This document shows positions 16,213-25,765 of a DNA stretch of 64,000 bases, one piece after another. The notes under the pieces are model-generated. The model worked only from the letters and a program-made list of their open reading frames with translations. It was not told where the DNA came from and made no database searches. The stretch lies in NCBI GenBank assembly GCA_030917395.1, contig JAUPUU010000176.1, forward strand, positions 1 to 64,000, written 5' to 3'. The position numbers and the translations under genes were made by a program. Each line of letters opens with the position of its first letter. The first letter of the stretch is position 1. This DNA is from Cyanobacteriota bacterium erpe_2018_sw_21hr_WHONDRS-SW48-000092_B_bin.40. Its GTDB lineage: Bacteria > Cyanobacteriota > Vampirovibrionia > Obscuribacterales > Obscuribacteraceae.

Positions 16213-18879
16213 TTAATACGGCGGCTCAGTGGCAACCGTCACTGCACGAATAGCCGGAGAAACAACTTCTTCAGATGCTTCAGGCTGTCCTGGCAGACCC
16301 AACTGATTGGGTATCAGTGCTAATTGTAGCTCTTTAATTGAGCATTCCTTACACCAGAGTCTGAATTTCCTTACCTGGTCTAGGGTTTGAGCCAGTTGCT
16401 TGTATTCGGGGGTGTCCTCAACACGAGAGGCTGGCTCACCAAGCAAGTCAAGATATATCATGCCGTTTTCAGAGAACCAATCGACCCAGTGCACTTTCTT
16501 GAAAGCGGTCAGGGCCAGGGCCACTGACATCTTACTGGCACCCATGACATTAGTGAGCTTGTCACCTTCCACCTGTCCATCTTTTTGATTGATGGTGTAA
16601 CGCACAAGGCCGAGCAAGCGCTTGAGGAAACTCGAAGGCTCCTCTAATTCATCATCTTCGCAACCAACTAAGTAGATATTGCTAGCTCCACTATCGCGCA
16701 ACAACTCTTGAAAAGCCTTAAGCGATGGCGGGAATTGCCAGATCAAAAGATGGTCTGTCTTTTTAGCGGCGACTTCCTGTCTATCCAGCAAACTGATTCC
16801 AGAAAGCTTGGGGCAAGATTCGCCAAAGACTGAAAGCTCTTTGCCTAATTTGGCCTGGGCTTTTTTCACCACTTCAGGATTAGCATTGAAGGAACGCAAA
16901 TCTTTGAAAGTAAACTTGAAAGCCGTTGGCGTTTGCGTACCAGGATGACTAGAAGCCACACTAGCGGCTGGCTCAGCACTGTATTCGCTGCCAACAGTAC
17001 GAGTAGAAGTGGCCTTGGGCTTATCTTGAACAGCTTGCTTGCCCATAGTAGCTTGCAGTTTCGCTTCATCTTCAGCTTCTTGGGCACGAGCAGCATCGCC
17101 AGCTTTACGCCAATCACAAAGAATTAGCTGCAAGCGCTCACGGCCATTGAAATTATTGATATCAGGATTGAACGCTACGTCAATTTCATCGCCTTCAGCA
17201 GGAACTCGTCCGCGGGTGCTCCACATAACTGACTCAAACTCTTTGCCTGAGCCATAGTCTTTGAACATGATGCGGCTGTGCTTAGCTTCTTTACCAAGTG
17301 GCCGGGTGGAAGTCACTACCATTTTGCTCATAGACAAAACAGGTTTGCGATTTGACATACCAAACGGTGCCATGGCATTGAGTTCGCGCACCAAATCTAG
17401 TGACAGAATTTCAGGCTCAACTACGCTGTCTATTTCTAGACGCACACGCATATTCTTCTCGGCCAAGAATTTATTGCAGCTTGCCACAATACCGCGGGTG
17501 GCCGCTTCTGCTTTCTCACCTTCAATGGAGAAACCGACGGCCATTTTGTGTCCGCCCCATTTAATCAATAGATGCTCATTGGCTTTCAATACTTGATACA
17601 AGTCAATTTGCTCGACGCCGCGAGCAGAGCCGCGCACCATGTTGTCTTCTGGATCAAACTCACCAATGAAGACTGGGCGTTGAAAACGCTCGACCAGGCG
17701 AGAAGCAACAATGCCGACTACACCATGGTGCCAGCCTTCATTGTAGATAGCAATGCCTTTATCGCTATTCAAATCACAAGTGGTGAGAACTTTGGCTTCG
17801 GCCTCTAAATAAATACGTTCGCAAAGTTCTTGGCGTCGGGCATTATCGCGCTGCAGTTGTAGAGCTAATTCTTCTGCCCGTGCAGCATCATCGGTGGTGA
17901 GCAACTCAACAGCGACATTGGCATCAGCCAAGCGACCTACGGCATTAATGCGCGGTGCCAAGCCAAATCCAACTAAATCGGTGTCTTCTTTTCCGCCCAC
18001 CTGAGCTAACAAAGCACGGATGCCTGGGCGAGGAGAGGCAACAAGTTTAGGCAAACCGATTTTGACAAGATAGCGATTCTCGTCGACTAGTGGCACCAAA
18101 TCGGCAATCATGCCGAGGGTAACATAGTCTTGCAGTGCGTCCACTTCGTTTGAACGATCAAACTTAGCCAGAAGGGCCTCGCAGACTTTGTAGGCAACTC
18201 CCACCCCAGGCAGATGGAACAAGGGATGACCCTCATTCAATAACTTAGGATGGACCACGGCCACGGCAGGCGGCAAGAGCTCAGGCATGGTGTGGTGATC
18301 GAGTACGAGAGTATCAACGCCCAGTGACTTGGCCAGGTTGATCTCAGAGAAGTTAGAAACGCCACAATCGCAGGTAATTAATAACTTAGTGCGATGCTTA
18401 CTGGCTAAGACGCTGACAGCCTTTAGATTAAGACCGTAGCCCTCAGATGAGCGGTTAGGAATATAGAAATCGACATTGGCATTCAAGCTTCTTAGAACAG
18501 AAAGGAGCACCGAGGTGCCAGTAATGCCGTCAACGTCGTAGTCACCATATACGGTGATTTTCTCGCCTTTGGCAATGGCGGCGCTCATGCGCTCAACGGC
18601 CTTTTCTACACCAGGAAGTTCAAAGGGAGCAGTGGGAACGTATTCACTTTCATTGAGAAACTGGCGGACGGCAGCTGCTGTGGTCAGCCCACGGCGTATC
18701 AAAACTCTAGCTAGAGTGGCAGAGCCACCACAGGCGGCCAACAAATCGGCACTGGGCTCAACCTCTTGAGGAAAGACCCAAAGCTTAGCCGGCAGAGACA
18801 CTGGCATTACCATTGCCGCTTCAGCTTGACCACTTTTATTCGGCTCGAGCATAGACCACCCCGTTAAAGCATGCCCCAC
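16213..18879 (-). CDS. recJ: Single-stranded-DNA-specific exonuclease RecJ
   Basis: 888 aa; VYGDYDVDGITGTSVL, DHH motif (VLDHHTMPE), GVGVAYKVCEAL, SARGVEQIDLYQVL, WGGHKMAVGFSI. Confidence 0.95.
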   Translation of the reverse strand: MGHALTGWSMLEPNKSGQAEAAMVMPVSLPAKLWVFPQEVEPSADLLAACGGSATLARVLIRRGLTTAAAVRQFLNESEYVPTAPFELPGVEKAVERMSAAIAKGEKITVYGDYDVDGITGTSVLLSVLRSLNANVDFYIPNRSSEGYGLNLKAVSVLASKHRTKLLITCDCGVSNFSEINLAKSLGVDTLVLDHHTMPELLPPAVAVVHPKLLNEGHPLFHLPGVGVAYKVCEALLAKFDRSNEVDALQDYVTLGMIADLVPLVDENRYLVKIGLPKLVASPRPGIRALLAQVGGKEDTDLVGFGLAPRINAVGRLADANVAVELLTTDDAARAEELALQLQRDNARRQELCERIYLEAEAKVLTTCDLNSDKGIAIYNEGWHHGVVGIVASRLVERFQRPVFIGEFDPEDNMVRGSARGVEQIDLYQVLKANEHLLIKWGGHKMAVGFSIEGEKAEAATRGIVASCNKFLAEKNMRVRLEIDSVVEPEILSLDLVRELNAMAPFGMSNRKPVLSMSKMVVTSTRPLGKEAKHSRIMFKDYGSGKEFESVMWSTRGRVPAEGDEIDVAFNPDINNFNGRERLQLILCDWRKAGDAARAQEAEDEAKLQATMGKQAVQDKPKATSTRTVGSEYSAEPAASVASSHPGTQTPTAFKFTFKDLRSFNANPEVVKKAQAKLGKELSVFGESCPKLSGISLLDRQEVAAKKTDHLLIWQFPPSLKAFQELLRDSGASNIYLVGCEDDELEEPSSFLKRLLGLVRYTINQKDGQVEGDKLTNVMGASKMSVALALTAFKKVHWVDWFSENGMIYLDLLGEPASRVEDTPEYKQLAQTLDQVRKFRLWCKECSIKELQLALIPNQLGLPGQPEASEEVVSPAIRAVTVATEPPY

Positions 18880-19107
18880 CGATAGCGAATGTTATATATA
18901 CTCGAGATACATCAAGAACACATTCGGTATCGAAGCGGGCACCACTAATGATGCGTTTTTTTGTTATATCCTATCTTTCGCTATGCTAACACGAAAGCCA
19001 CCCCAAACCCAGTGGTGAAGGGGATTTAGAGAGAGCGAAAGTCGACCTATTACTTATACGATCGAAAGCCCAAAATAGTTCAATCGCATATACGACGAGA
19101 AAAACTA

Positions 19108-19359
19108 CTACTTATTAAGGTCCGGGTCCATGACATTGATTACTTTTTTGGGTTTTGGCATATTGGGCCAGCCCCTCAGATCGTATTCAATGATTGTGGT
19201 TATGACAGGAAATTTCGGCCACGGTAGCGCCCAGCCAATAATCCACATTATCGGCAAGAGCACGACATGCAAACTTAGCGCCACAAAAAAGGCCTGAAAC
19301 AGAGTAGTCTGATCCTTAAGCCAAGCGGATATAGTTTCAAGAAAAAGGTCCAATTTCAC
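19108..19359 (-). CDS. Hypothetical small membrane protein
   Basis: 83 aa ORF with central TM segment. Confidence 0.5.
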   Translation of the reverse strand: MKLDLFLETISAWLKDQTTLFQAFFVALSLHVVLLPIMWIIGWALPWPKFPVITTIIEYDLRGWPNMPKPKKVINVMDPDLNK

Positions 19360-19370
19360 TAATCAAATCG

Positions 19371-20396
19371 ATGGTGCTACTATGTGCCATATTACTTGAT
19401 ACGCGCCGGATATACACCATGGCAAGCGCCTCTAGAACTCTTATTCTATCTATTGTTATGAGCCAGGCCCTAATTTGCCCAGCATTTCTCAATATGGGCG
19501 AGCAGGCGGCCTTTGCTTTCGGCAAAGAGACCTCAGAAGAAAAATCCGCCGACCAAGCGATAAAAACCGATAAAACGGACAAAGGCGACAAAGCCCAAAA
19601 AGCGACAAAAACCGAGAAAGCCGAGAAAACGGCCAAAGCAGACAAGCCGGAACAAACCGCCAAGGCAGAGAAGCCTGAGAAGAAAGAAAAAAAAGAAAAA
19701 AAAGAAAAGAAAGTCGAGCTTAGCGAAGAAGAAATTGAGGCAGAAAAAGCCTACGCCGAGCACCAGGCCAAACTCCAAGCCCTGCTCAAAGAAGTAAAAA
19801 CGCCCTTTGGCAACCAGTCAGAAGTGGAAGAGCAAAAGGCCGACCCAACCGCCCCCATGACATTACCGGCCACAGCCCGACAACGCAGCCTGGGCCGCAG
19901 CCTCAGCGACCGCTTATTGGCTTCAAGGCTATACCTGCCAGGCCGGCTCGTCATAGGACACCCCGCCGAATTCACCATAAAAGGCCGCCCCGGCCACTGG
20001 GTGGCCCTAGCCATGGCCGACCGCGACAGTGGAGCCAAGCCAATTAATGGCCACACAATTAGACTCGGACCAGACAGAAAAGTCATAGCCCTTGGCAAGA
20101 TTCCTGAATCAGGCGTATTGCCCTTGAAAATTTATGCGCCTGTAGCTGGCGACCTGATTGGCCAAAACTTATATTTTGAAGCGGCCATTTGGAACGAGAA
20201 CGACCTCAGTCATGTTGAGTTTGCCCAAACAATTACTTCCGAGACCCAAACCAACGGCAGCAGCACCACAAATGCAGTGCTTGTGGCAGCCGAAGGAGAC
20301 CACAAGCGCGGTGTAAGAATCGTGCCCGACTCAGCAGTGCCCATGTATCAACGCGCCAACATGGGCGGAGTGACCCTAGACTCCGGCAAACCTTAG
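19371..20396 (+). CDS. Hypothetical secreted protein with Lys/Glu-rich low-complexity region
   Basis: 341 aa; likely start at the internal MASASRT; KTDKTDKGDKAQKATKTEKAEK...KKEKKEKKEKK tract. Confidence 0.7.
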   Translation: MVLLCAILLDTRRIYTMASASRTLILSIVMSQALICPAFLNMGEQAAFAFGKETSEEKSADQAIKTDKTDKGDKAQKATKTEKAEKTAKADKPEQTAKAEKPEKKEKKEKKEKKVELSEEEIEAEKAYAEHQAKLQALLKEVKTPFGNQSEVEEQKADPTAPMTLPATARQRSLGRSLSDRLLASRLYLPGRLVIGHPAEFTIKGRPGHWVALAMADRDSGAKPINGHTIRLGPDRKVIALGKIPESGVLPLKIYAPVAGDLIGQNLYFEAAIWNENDLSHVEFAQTITSETQTNGSSTTNAVLVAAEGDHKRGVRIVPDSAVPMYQRANMGGVTLDSGKP

Positions 20397-20398
20397 CA

Positions 20399-21874
20399 AT
20401 GGAAACCCCAATGAAGATCCTGCTTATTCCCCTCGATGATCGTCCGGTCACCTATAGCTATCCGCAACTTTTGGCCAAGCTCGGTGGTGCTGAAGCAATT
20501 GTGCCAGCGCGCACTATGATGGGCTCCCTCAGTCGCGGCGCACAAATCGATGAGCTATTTAGTTTTTGTGAGGGCTGCCTCAGCCGCAACGAAGTAGACG
20601 CTGTAGTAGTTTGTCTTGATAGTTTGCTCTACGGCGGCTTAATTACATCGCGCCGCAGCACAGAGCAAGTGAAGACCATCCAGGCTAGACTGGATCGCCT
20701 GAAGAAATGGAAAGAGCTGAGCAATAAACCCATAACTATTTACGCGCAATCAAGCATCATGCGCATCTCAGACAACTACGATAATACTGAAGAAAAAGAA
20801 TACTGGTCGCGCTTTGGACGCGAATTATTTGAATGGTCCGCTTGTTTGCACCGACTTGCTAGCGGTGAGAAACTTGCCCCCGGCCTACTCGAATCGCTCG
20901 AGCGCCGCATCCCAGGAGACATTCGCCAAGACTATCTCGACACTCGCTTCCGCAATTTCACCATCAATATGACAGTGCTCAAGTCGATGGAAGATGGCTT
21001 AATTGATCACCTGGTATTTTCGCAAGATGACTCTGGTGCCTGGGGTCTAAATGTCGGCGAAAGGGATCGACTAATAAGCGTCAGTCAGCAAATGTCGCTA
21101 CAAAATAAAGTGAACATCTATGCTGGCGCCGACGAAGTAATGTGCACACTGCTGGGCCGCCTGCTCATGGCCGAGAACAAGCCTTCGCTTCAGTTACAAT
21201 TCAGCCCAGAAAACTGTAGCACTGTGGCCAGTCGATACGAAGGACAAGATATTGGCACCACTGTTCAAGCTCAAATCAAAGCTATCGGACTAAATATTAG
21301 TGATAGCTCAAACGCTTTAACAATGATTGTCCACGGTCCTAGCGAACGGCAAGGCGACCACATAACTCTACCTGGCTTGCCAGACTTTAGTCACATAGAC
21401 AGCTCAAAGGCAGCCGCTAACACAATCAATTTAATTGAATCAGCCCCAGGCTTCGTCATTCTTTGCGATGTGGTTTATGCCAACGGCGGCGATCCAATAT
21501 TAATGGAACAGCTAATCAAACGACCTGAGCTTCTCAAAAAAATATGCTCTTACGCTGGCTGGAACACCACCGGTAATACCATTGGCAGCGCCTTGGGTAC
21601 TGCGGTTTGCACAATTGCCGGCCTGGAAATTAACAACAAAGCCGTCAGCGACAGCCAGAAACGCAGCCTATTTACCAGGCTAGTTGACGACTGGGCGTAT
21701 CAGACCAAAGTGCGCAAAGAACTACAAGGAGAGCCATCCACACAGAAGCTGGCCGAATTGATTTCGCCATACATAAAGACAGTAAGTGCCGCCTTGGGCT
21801 TCGAACCAAGTGTCAGACTTTCTTTTCCCTGGCGCCGAACATTTGAAATCGAAATTGGATTTGAAGGGGGCTAA
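20399..21874 (+). CDS. DUF4127 family protein
   Basis: 491 aa; MKILLIPLDDRPVTYSYPQLLAKLGG N-terminus. Confidence 0.85.
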   Translation: METPMKILLIPLDDRPVTYSYPQLLAKLGGAEAIVPARTMMGSLSRGAQIDELFSFCEGCLSRNEVDAVVVCLDSLLYGGLITSRRSTEQVKTIQARLDRLKKWKELSNKPITIYAQSSIMRISDNYDNTEEKEYWSRFGRELFEWSACLHRLASGEKLAPGLLESLERRIPGDIRQDYLDTRFRNFTINMTVLKSMEDGLIDHLVFSQDDSGAWGLNVGERDRLISVSQQMSLQNKVNIYAGADEVMCTLLGRLLMAENKPSLQLQFSPENCSTVASRYEGQDIGTTVQAQIKAIGLNISDSSNALTMIVHGPSERQGDHITLPGLPDFSHIDSSKAAANTINLIESAPGFVILCDVVYANGGDPILMEQLIKRPELLKKICSYAGWNTTGNTIGSALGTAVCTIAGLEINNKAVSDSQKRSLFTRLVDDWAYQTKVRKELQGEPSTQKLAELISPYIKTVSAALGFEPSVRLSFPWRRTFEIEIGFEGG

Positions 21875-21880
21875 TACGGA

Positions 21881-23011
21881 ATGGCCAGAATTTTGCATAA
21901 CAAAATTTTTGACAAAAAGCTGTTTACCACCCTTGCAGCAGTTAGCCTTCTTGCTGGCCTGTTAACGCCGCTCTCGTTCCCCCAAGCAGCTGAGGCCGTC
22001 GAGACCTGGGAAAAGCTCGACAAAAGAATGAAAGGCCAGGTTGTCCAGCTCAGTGTCGGTCTCAAGATGAAGATTAAAGACAGCCTCTGGGCCTCACTTG
22101 CTGATGTCTCCCCCAAATATCGTTATCCGGTTTTCAGTGCCTCGGCTCGCGACCCGGGCTATCGAGTAGTATCTTATGGCTCGGCATTTCCTGTTAAAAC
22201 AATTGCTGGCGACAAATCAAAAGCCTATTTTCTCACTAACGAACACGTAGTCGTCGGAGCCGATGAAATCATCAAAGAAAGCCAACGCTTCTATGCTGGC
22301 ATGCGTCTTTACTGCGAGCAAACAGCAGCAGGACGAGATGTAGATGGTCGCTTCCGTGAGATCTTGCAAATAATCAATTTGAGTACAAAAAGCAGTCGCT
22401 CCACGGCAGAGCTGAGCACCTATCAGGCAACGGCTGATGCTATTTGGGATACATATGAGACTTATTTATCAAAGAAAGCCGACCCAACTAGAGCGCTATT
22501 CAACCGCTATTTGAGCCAGGTTTCAGTAACTAGCGAAGTCGGCTATTTCTTGCATGCCGCCGGCCCAGTCTCGCAACCACCTATGGTGGCAAAGCTCTTC
22601 AAAGTAGCAAAAGCTGATAAAGATCCCGACATTGCTATTTTGACAGTCGAGAAATCGACCATAGCTCCAATGGAGTTTGATACCATCGCCGCCAGCGAAG
22701 GACAAGAAATTCAAGTTATTGGCTATCCCGAAGCCTCCGACCAATTAGATTCTGACTCGGCCAATTATTATGCACCGACCTTCACCAGTGGTCGCATCAG
22801 CCGCTTGGCACCACGAATGCTACAAGTAGACGCGCCCATCACCAATGGCAATAGTGGTGGGCCTGTTGTAAGCCTGCGTGGAAAAGTACTGGGAGTTGTG
22901 GCAAAACGCGCACGCACAGAACGAGGACAAGAGCTAAACACTTTTGGCGGCGCAATGACAGTGCAGTCGATCAAGAACTTTGCCCCTGATCTATTTGGTA
23001 CTGCTCCCTAG
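21881..23011 (+). CDS. Secreted trypsin-like serine protease
   Basis: SAFPVKTIAG...FLTNEHVVV, DPDIAILTVE, TNGNSGGPVVSLRGKVLGVV (His-Asp-Ser triad). Confidence 0.85.
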   Translation: MARILHNKIFDKKLFTTLAAVSLLAGLLTPLSFPQAAEAVETWEKLDKRMKGQVVQLSVGLKMKIKDSLWASLADVSPKYRYPVFSASARDPGYRVVSYGSAFPVKTIAGDKSKAYFLTNEHVVVGADEIIKESQRFYAGMRLYCEQTAAGRDVDGRFREILQIINLSTKSSRSTAELSTYQATADAIWDTYETYLSKKADPTRALFNRYLSQVSVTSEVGYFLHAAGPVSQPPMVAKLFKVAKADKDPDIAILTVEKSTIAPMEFDTIAASEGQEIQVIGYPEASDQLDSDSANYYAPTFTSGRISRLAPRMLQVDAPITNGNSGGPVVSLRGKVLGVVAKRARTERGQELNTFGGAMTVQSIKNFAPDLFGTAP

Positions 23012-23013
23012 AA

Positions 23014-23042
23014 AGCCGTAGAAAACACTAAAAGCTACGGCT
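23014..23042. terminator. Intrinsic terminator between convergent genes
   Basis: AGCCGTAG-N13-CTACGGCT followed by TCTTCTTC on plus strand. Confidence 0.55.
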
Positions 23043-23832
23043 TCTTCTTCAAGAAGTCCATGTCCGTTTCGCCATCCATGCTGTCATCCATCAAAAGCTG
23101 CATCTCCGACTTCACCGGTCTATAACCAACGGGCGGATCGAAGAACGATGCTGGTTTCTTAGTTGACGTTACCTTGAGAGTCTCGTAGGCAGTATCCATC
23201 AGGCTATAAGAACCAGCCTTGAGCACTTGAAACTTCAGAACCATGCCTTCTTTGACGTCAACTTTGACCAGGTTTTTCATCACCTGTGTTAACTCTTGCG
23301 GGGCAGGAAATTTCTCGGCGATCCATACGACACCAGCCTTGTATGGCTTATGGGGCTCACCTTTATTGAAAGGAGCCACGGGGGTGCGAATCAGTTCGGC
23401 TTTGCGACAGTTATAACCAGCAATTTTCTCGTGCTTGCCAGTCTCTTTTAACTTTAGCTCGTCTTTTTTGTGCACTTTCTTTTGCGCTTTCAACTCAAAG
23501 AAGCCGTTCTTCCATGTTTCATGATCACGCACCAACACTGTTTTGGCCTCAGGATTGAAGCAATAGCTGTTCCATTTAGGAGCCGAAGCCAACCAACAAA
23601 TGCCAAGCTTGTCGAGAGTAAATTTGAGCTGCTGCTTACCAACAACCATATTCATAGGACCTGTCTGAATGGCGTTTTGTTCAAGCACAATGACATCAAC
23701 AAGAGGACGCGTATCTGCCGCTTGAGCGGCGACAGCACTACTGAAGAAGCCCCCTAGAGATAGAGCAACGCTAAAAAGGGCGATTTTGAAGCCAACCACT
23801 TTTGCTTGCAAAAATTCGTTTCTTGTTCTCAT
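23035..23832 (-). CDS. Hypothetical secreted protein
   Basis: 265 aa with N-terminal hydrophobic segment; overlaps upstream gene by 4 nt. Confidence 0.75.
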   Translation of the reverse strand: MRTRNEFLQAKVVGFKIALFSVALSLGGFFSSAVAAQAADTRPLVDVIVLEQNAIQTGPMNMVVGKQQLKFTLDKLGICWLASAPKWNSYCFNPEAKTVLVRDHETWKNGFFELKAQKKVHKKDELKLKETGKHEKIAGYNCRKAELIRTPVAPFNKGEPHKPYKAGVVWIAEKFPAPQELTQVMKNLVKVDVKEGMVLKFQVLKAGSYSLMDTAYETLKVTSTKKPASFFDPPVGYRPVKSEMQLLMDDSMDGETDMDFLKKKP

Positions 23833-25325
23833 CTTGGTAATTCCATGGGTGGTGGCTCAAACGACCAGAGTGTAAAAATATGCTTGTCAGGCTTATCGGC
23901 GGCTTCTTGAATAATTTTGACCAGTTCTGGCAACGATTTTACAGGCTGATCGCTCATGACTTCTACCTTGTCTTCATCGCGCTTCGTGGCAATTATGGCT
24001 TTGCTCTCAGTCAACTTGTCATCATACACAATACAAGCAGGAGGATCTTTAGCGTCTTGTAGATGGGCAAAAATTACCCCAGGTAGTGAACGCAACTTCA
24101 ACTCAATAACAGGAATGCGGCAGCCACACTTAATGTTACTAAAGAGCACTCGCAAAATATGCAAAGAACTTGGGGTGGCATTACTGCTCAAAATCTGACC
24201 GGCATAACTTAAAGTCTGGGTGAAAATTTCTTTGTGCCCACGTGGCTGCGGCTTGCCACCTACTAATTGCACACCAACATATTGTTTGACCAGTCGATTG
24301 GCTTCGTCCAAATCATTGGCTGCAGCACGATTGCCCACCAGAGCAAGTACCGACGCTCCACTAGCGCCCGAGTAGTTAATGGCCTGCAGATATGCTTTGG
24401 CAGCCAAATCTAGCTGACCACTAGCTTCAAGATTGCGTCCCAACTGATAGAAGAACTGATCAGCGCCAATAAAATTACGCTCGCAAATAGCCTCGAGACT
24501 GGTTAACTCCTGGGCCGTCAACTTTGCTGCAGGCAAAGCCAGAGCAAGAGCAATTGACTGGTCTAACAGCTTATCTGTCATGGTCGTGGGCAAAAGTTCG
24601 CGCGCGACTCTCAAATTGTTAGCGGCAAGGGCCGACTTGAGCCGACCTAATTTGACCACATAATCATCGGGCTTGAGCTTGAGAGCATTGCCAAAACAAT
24701 TCTCAGCCTCTTGGTTCAGGCGCAAAACCAGATAGGTAGAACCCAGGGCAAACCATTTCTCAACACTATCATTTGCTGTTTGACAAGCAAGTTTCAGTTC
24801 ACGCTCAGCGATGACACGACCATCGGTGCCATCAACTGATAAGCACTGTGCAATGCCAAGATGGGCACGCCAGTCGCCCGGGTCGACCGCTAAAGCGGCG
24901 CGATACTTCTCGATAGCATTGGCGCGCTCGCCGTTTCGCTGCAACAGCGAACCAAGATTTGAGTTGGCAACAGCGTTGCGTCCATTAATCTTGACAGCAG
25001 CACGAGCTGCGGCCAGAGGATAGATCAAAGGCTTTGTCTTGAAGAGCAAAACCGATTGATAAAGATGGTAGAGGAAACTATCAGCCGAGATTTTCTGGGC
25101 GTCTTTGGCTGCATTCAAAGCCGTCAGGGCCTCTTCGAACTTACCATCGCGATAGAGCAAACCCACCTGATTGAAAAGCAATTTTGCATCTAGGCTTTCA
25201 ACCGGCGCAGCTGCCGCACTTTTCTTAGAGGCCGCGTTGGTGGTGGCAGAGTATGCCGCCAAGGGGAAAGAAGAGAGCGAAAGAAGAACGCTCAAAGCGA
25301 CTAAAGACTGTAATTGCTTGCCCAC
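23829..25325 (-). CDS. Secreted TPR-repeat protein
   Basis: 498 aa with signal peptide and TPR-like repeats (ANSNLGSLLQRNGERANAIEKYRAALAVDPGDWRAHLGIA). Confidence 0.85.
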   Translation of the reverse strand: MGKQLQSLVALSVLLSLSSFPLAAYSATTNAASKKSAAAAPVESLDAKLLFNQVGLLYRDGKFEEALTALNAAKDAQKISADSFLYHLYQSVLLFKTKPLIYPLAAARAAVKINGRNAVANSNLGSLLQRNGERANAIEKYRAALAVDPGDWRAHLGIAQCLSVDGTDGRVIAERELKLACQTANDSVEKWFALGSTYLVLRLNQEAENCFGNALKLKPDDYVVKLGRLKSALAANNLRVARELLPTTMTDKLLDQSIALALALPAAKLTAQELTSLEAICERNFIGADQFFYQLGRNLEASGQLDLAAKAYLQAINYSGASGASVLALVGNRAAANDLDEANRLVKQYVGVQLVGGKPQPRGHKEIFTQTLSYAGQILSSNATPSSLHILRVLFSNIKCGCRIPVIELKLRSLPGVIFAHLQDAKDPPACIVYDDKLTESKAIIATKRDEDKVEVMSDQPVKSLPELVKIIQEAADKPDKHIFTLWSFEPPPMELPR

Positions 25326-25404
25326 AGGTTACCAATAGTAAGGCCATAACTAGCCGAAGTTTAGCGCATAAGGCCTAAACTCGCACACTGCTAAGGTCGC
25401 TTAA

Positions 25405-25569
25405 TTAGTACTGCTGCTCAGAAAGATAGGCTGACTGCAGTGCCTTGTAGGCGATAAAGCCATAAACGAGGAAGAGCACAAAGAAGCCAACGAAATAGAA
25501 TTTGAAGCCAAATCTCAATATTGGTCGCACCAACATGTCGATAAAAATTAAACCGGTTGCCGCGCCCAT
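25405..25569 (-). CDS. Hypothetical small membrane protein (54 aa)
   Basis: Own translation: MGAATGLIFIDMLVRPILRFGFKFYFVGFFVLFLVYGFIAYKALQSAYLSEQQY*; below ORF-track size limit. Confidence 0.5.
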   Translation of the reverse strand: MGAATGLIFIDMLVRPILRFGFKFYFVGFFVLFLVYGFIAYKALQSAYLSEQQY

Positions 25570-25765
25570 AATTTTGCCTCGACTGGCTTTAATTCGCTAC
25601 CCCAAACATTAAATGATGGGGGACGGCAATATCGTATCGCGAGCGGCCGCCACTTGTTGCGATAAAAGAGATTAAATCTGGCCCTTGACAATACCCTTCT
25701 GAAAAACATCGCAAGACCGACTAAAATCATTAGCGCAACCAGCATTTTATTGATTGGAGTAGTCG

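Noticed and set aside
19533-19778. Phe/Leu-rich minus ORF (FFFFFFFFF)
   Set aside because: Antisense of the Lys/Glu-rich tract of the 19371..20396 gene.
25620-25660. NotI-like GCGGCCGC site and GC-rich stretch considered as vector or assembly scar
   Set aside because: Isolated restriction site; other GCGGCC sites occur in coding genes here and no vector sequence is visible.
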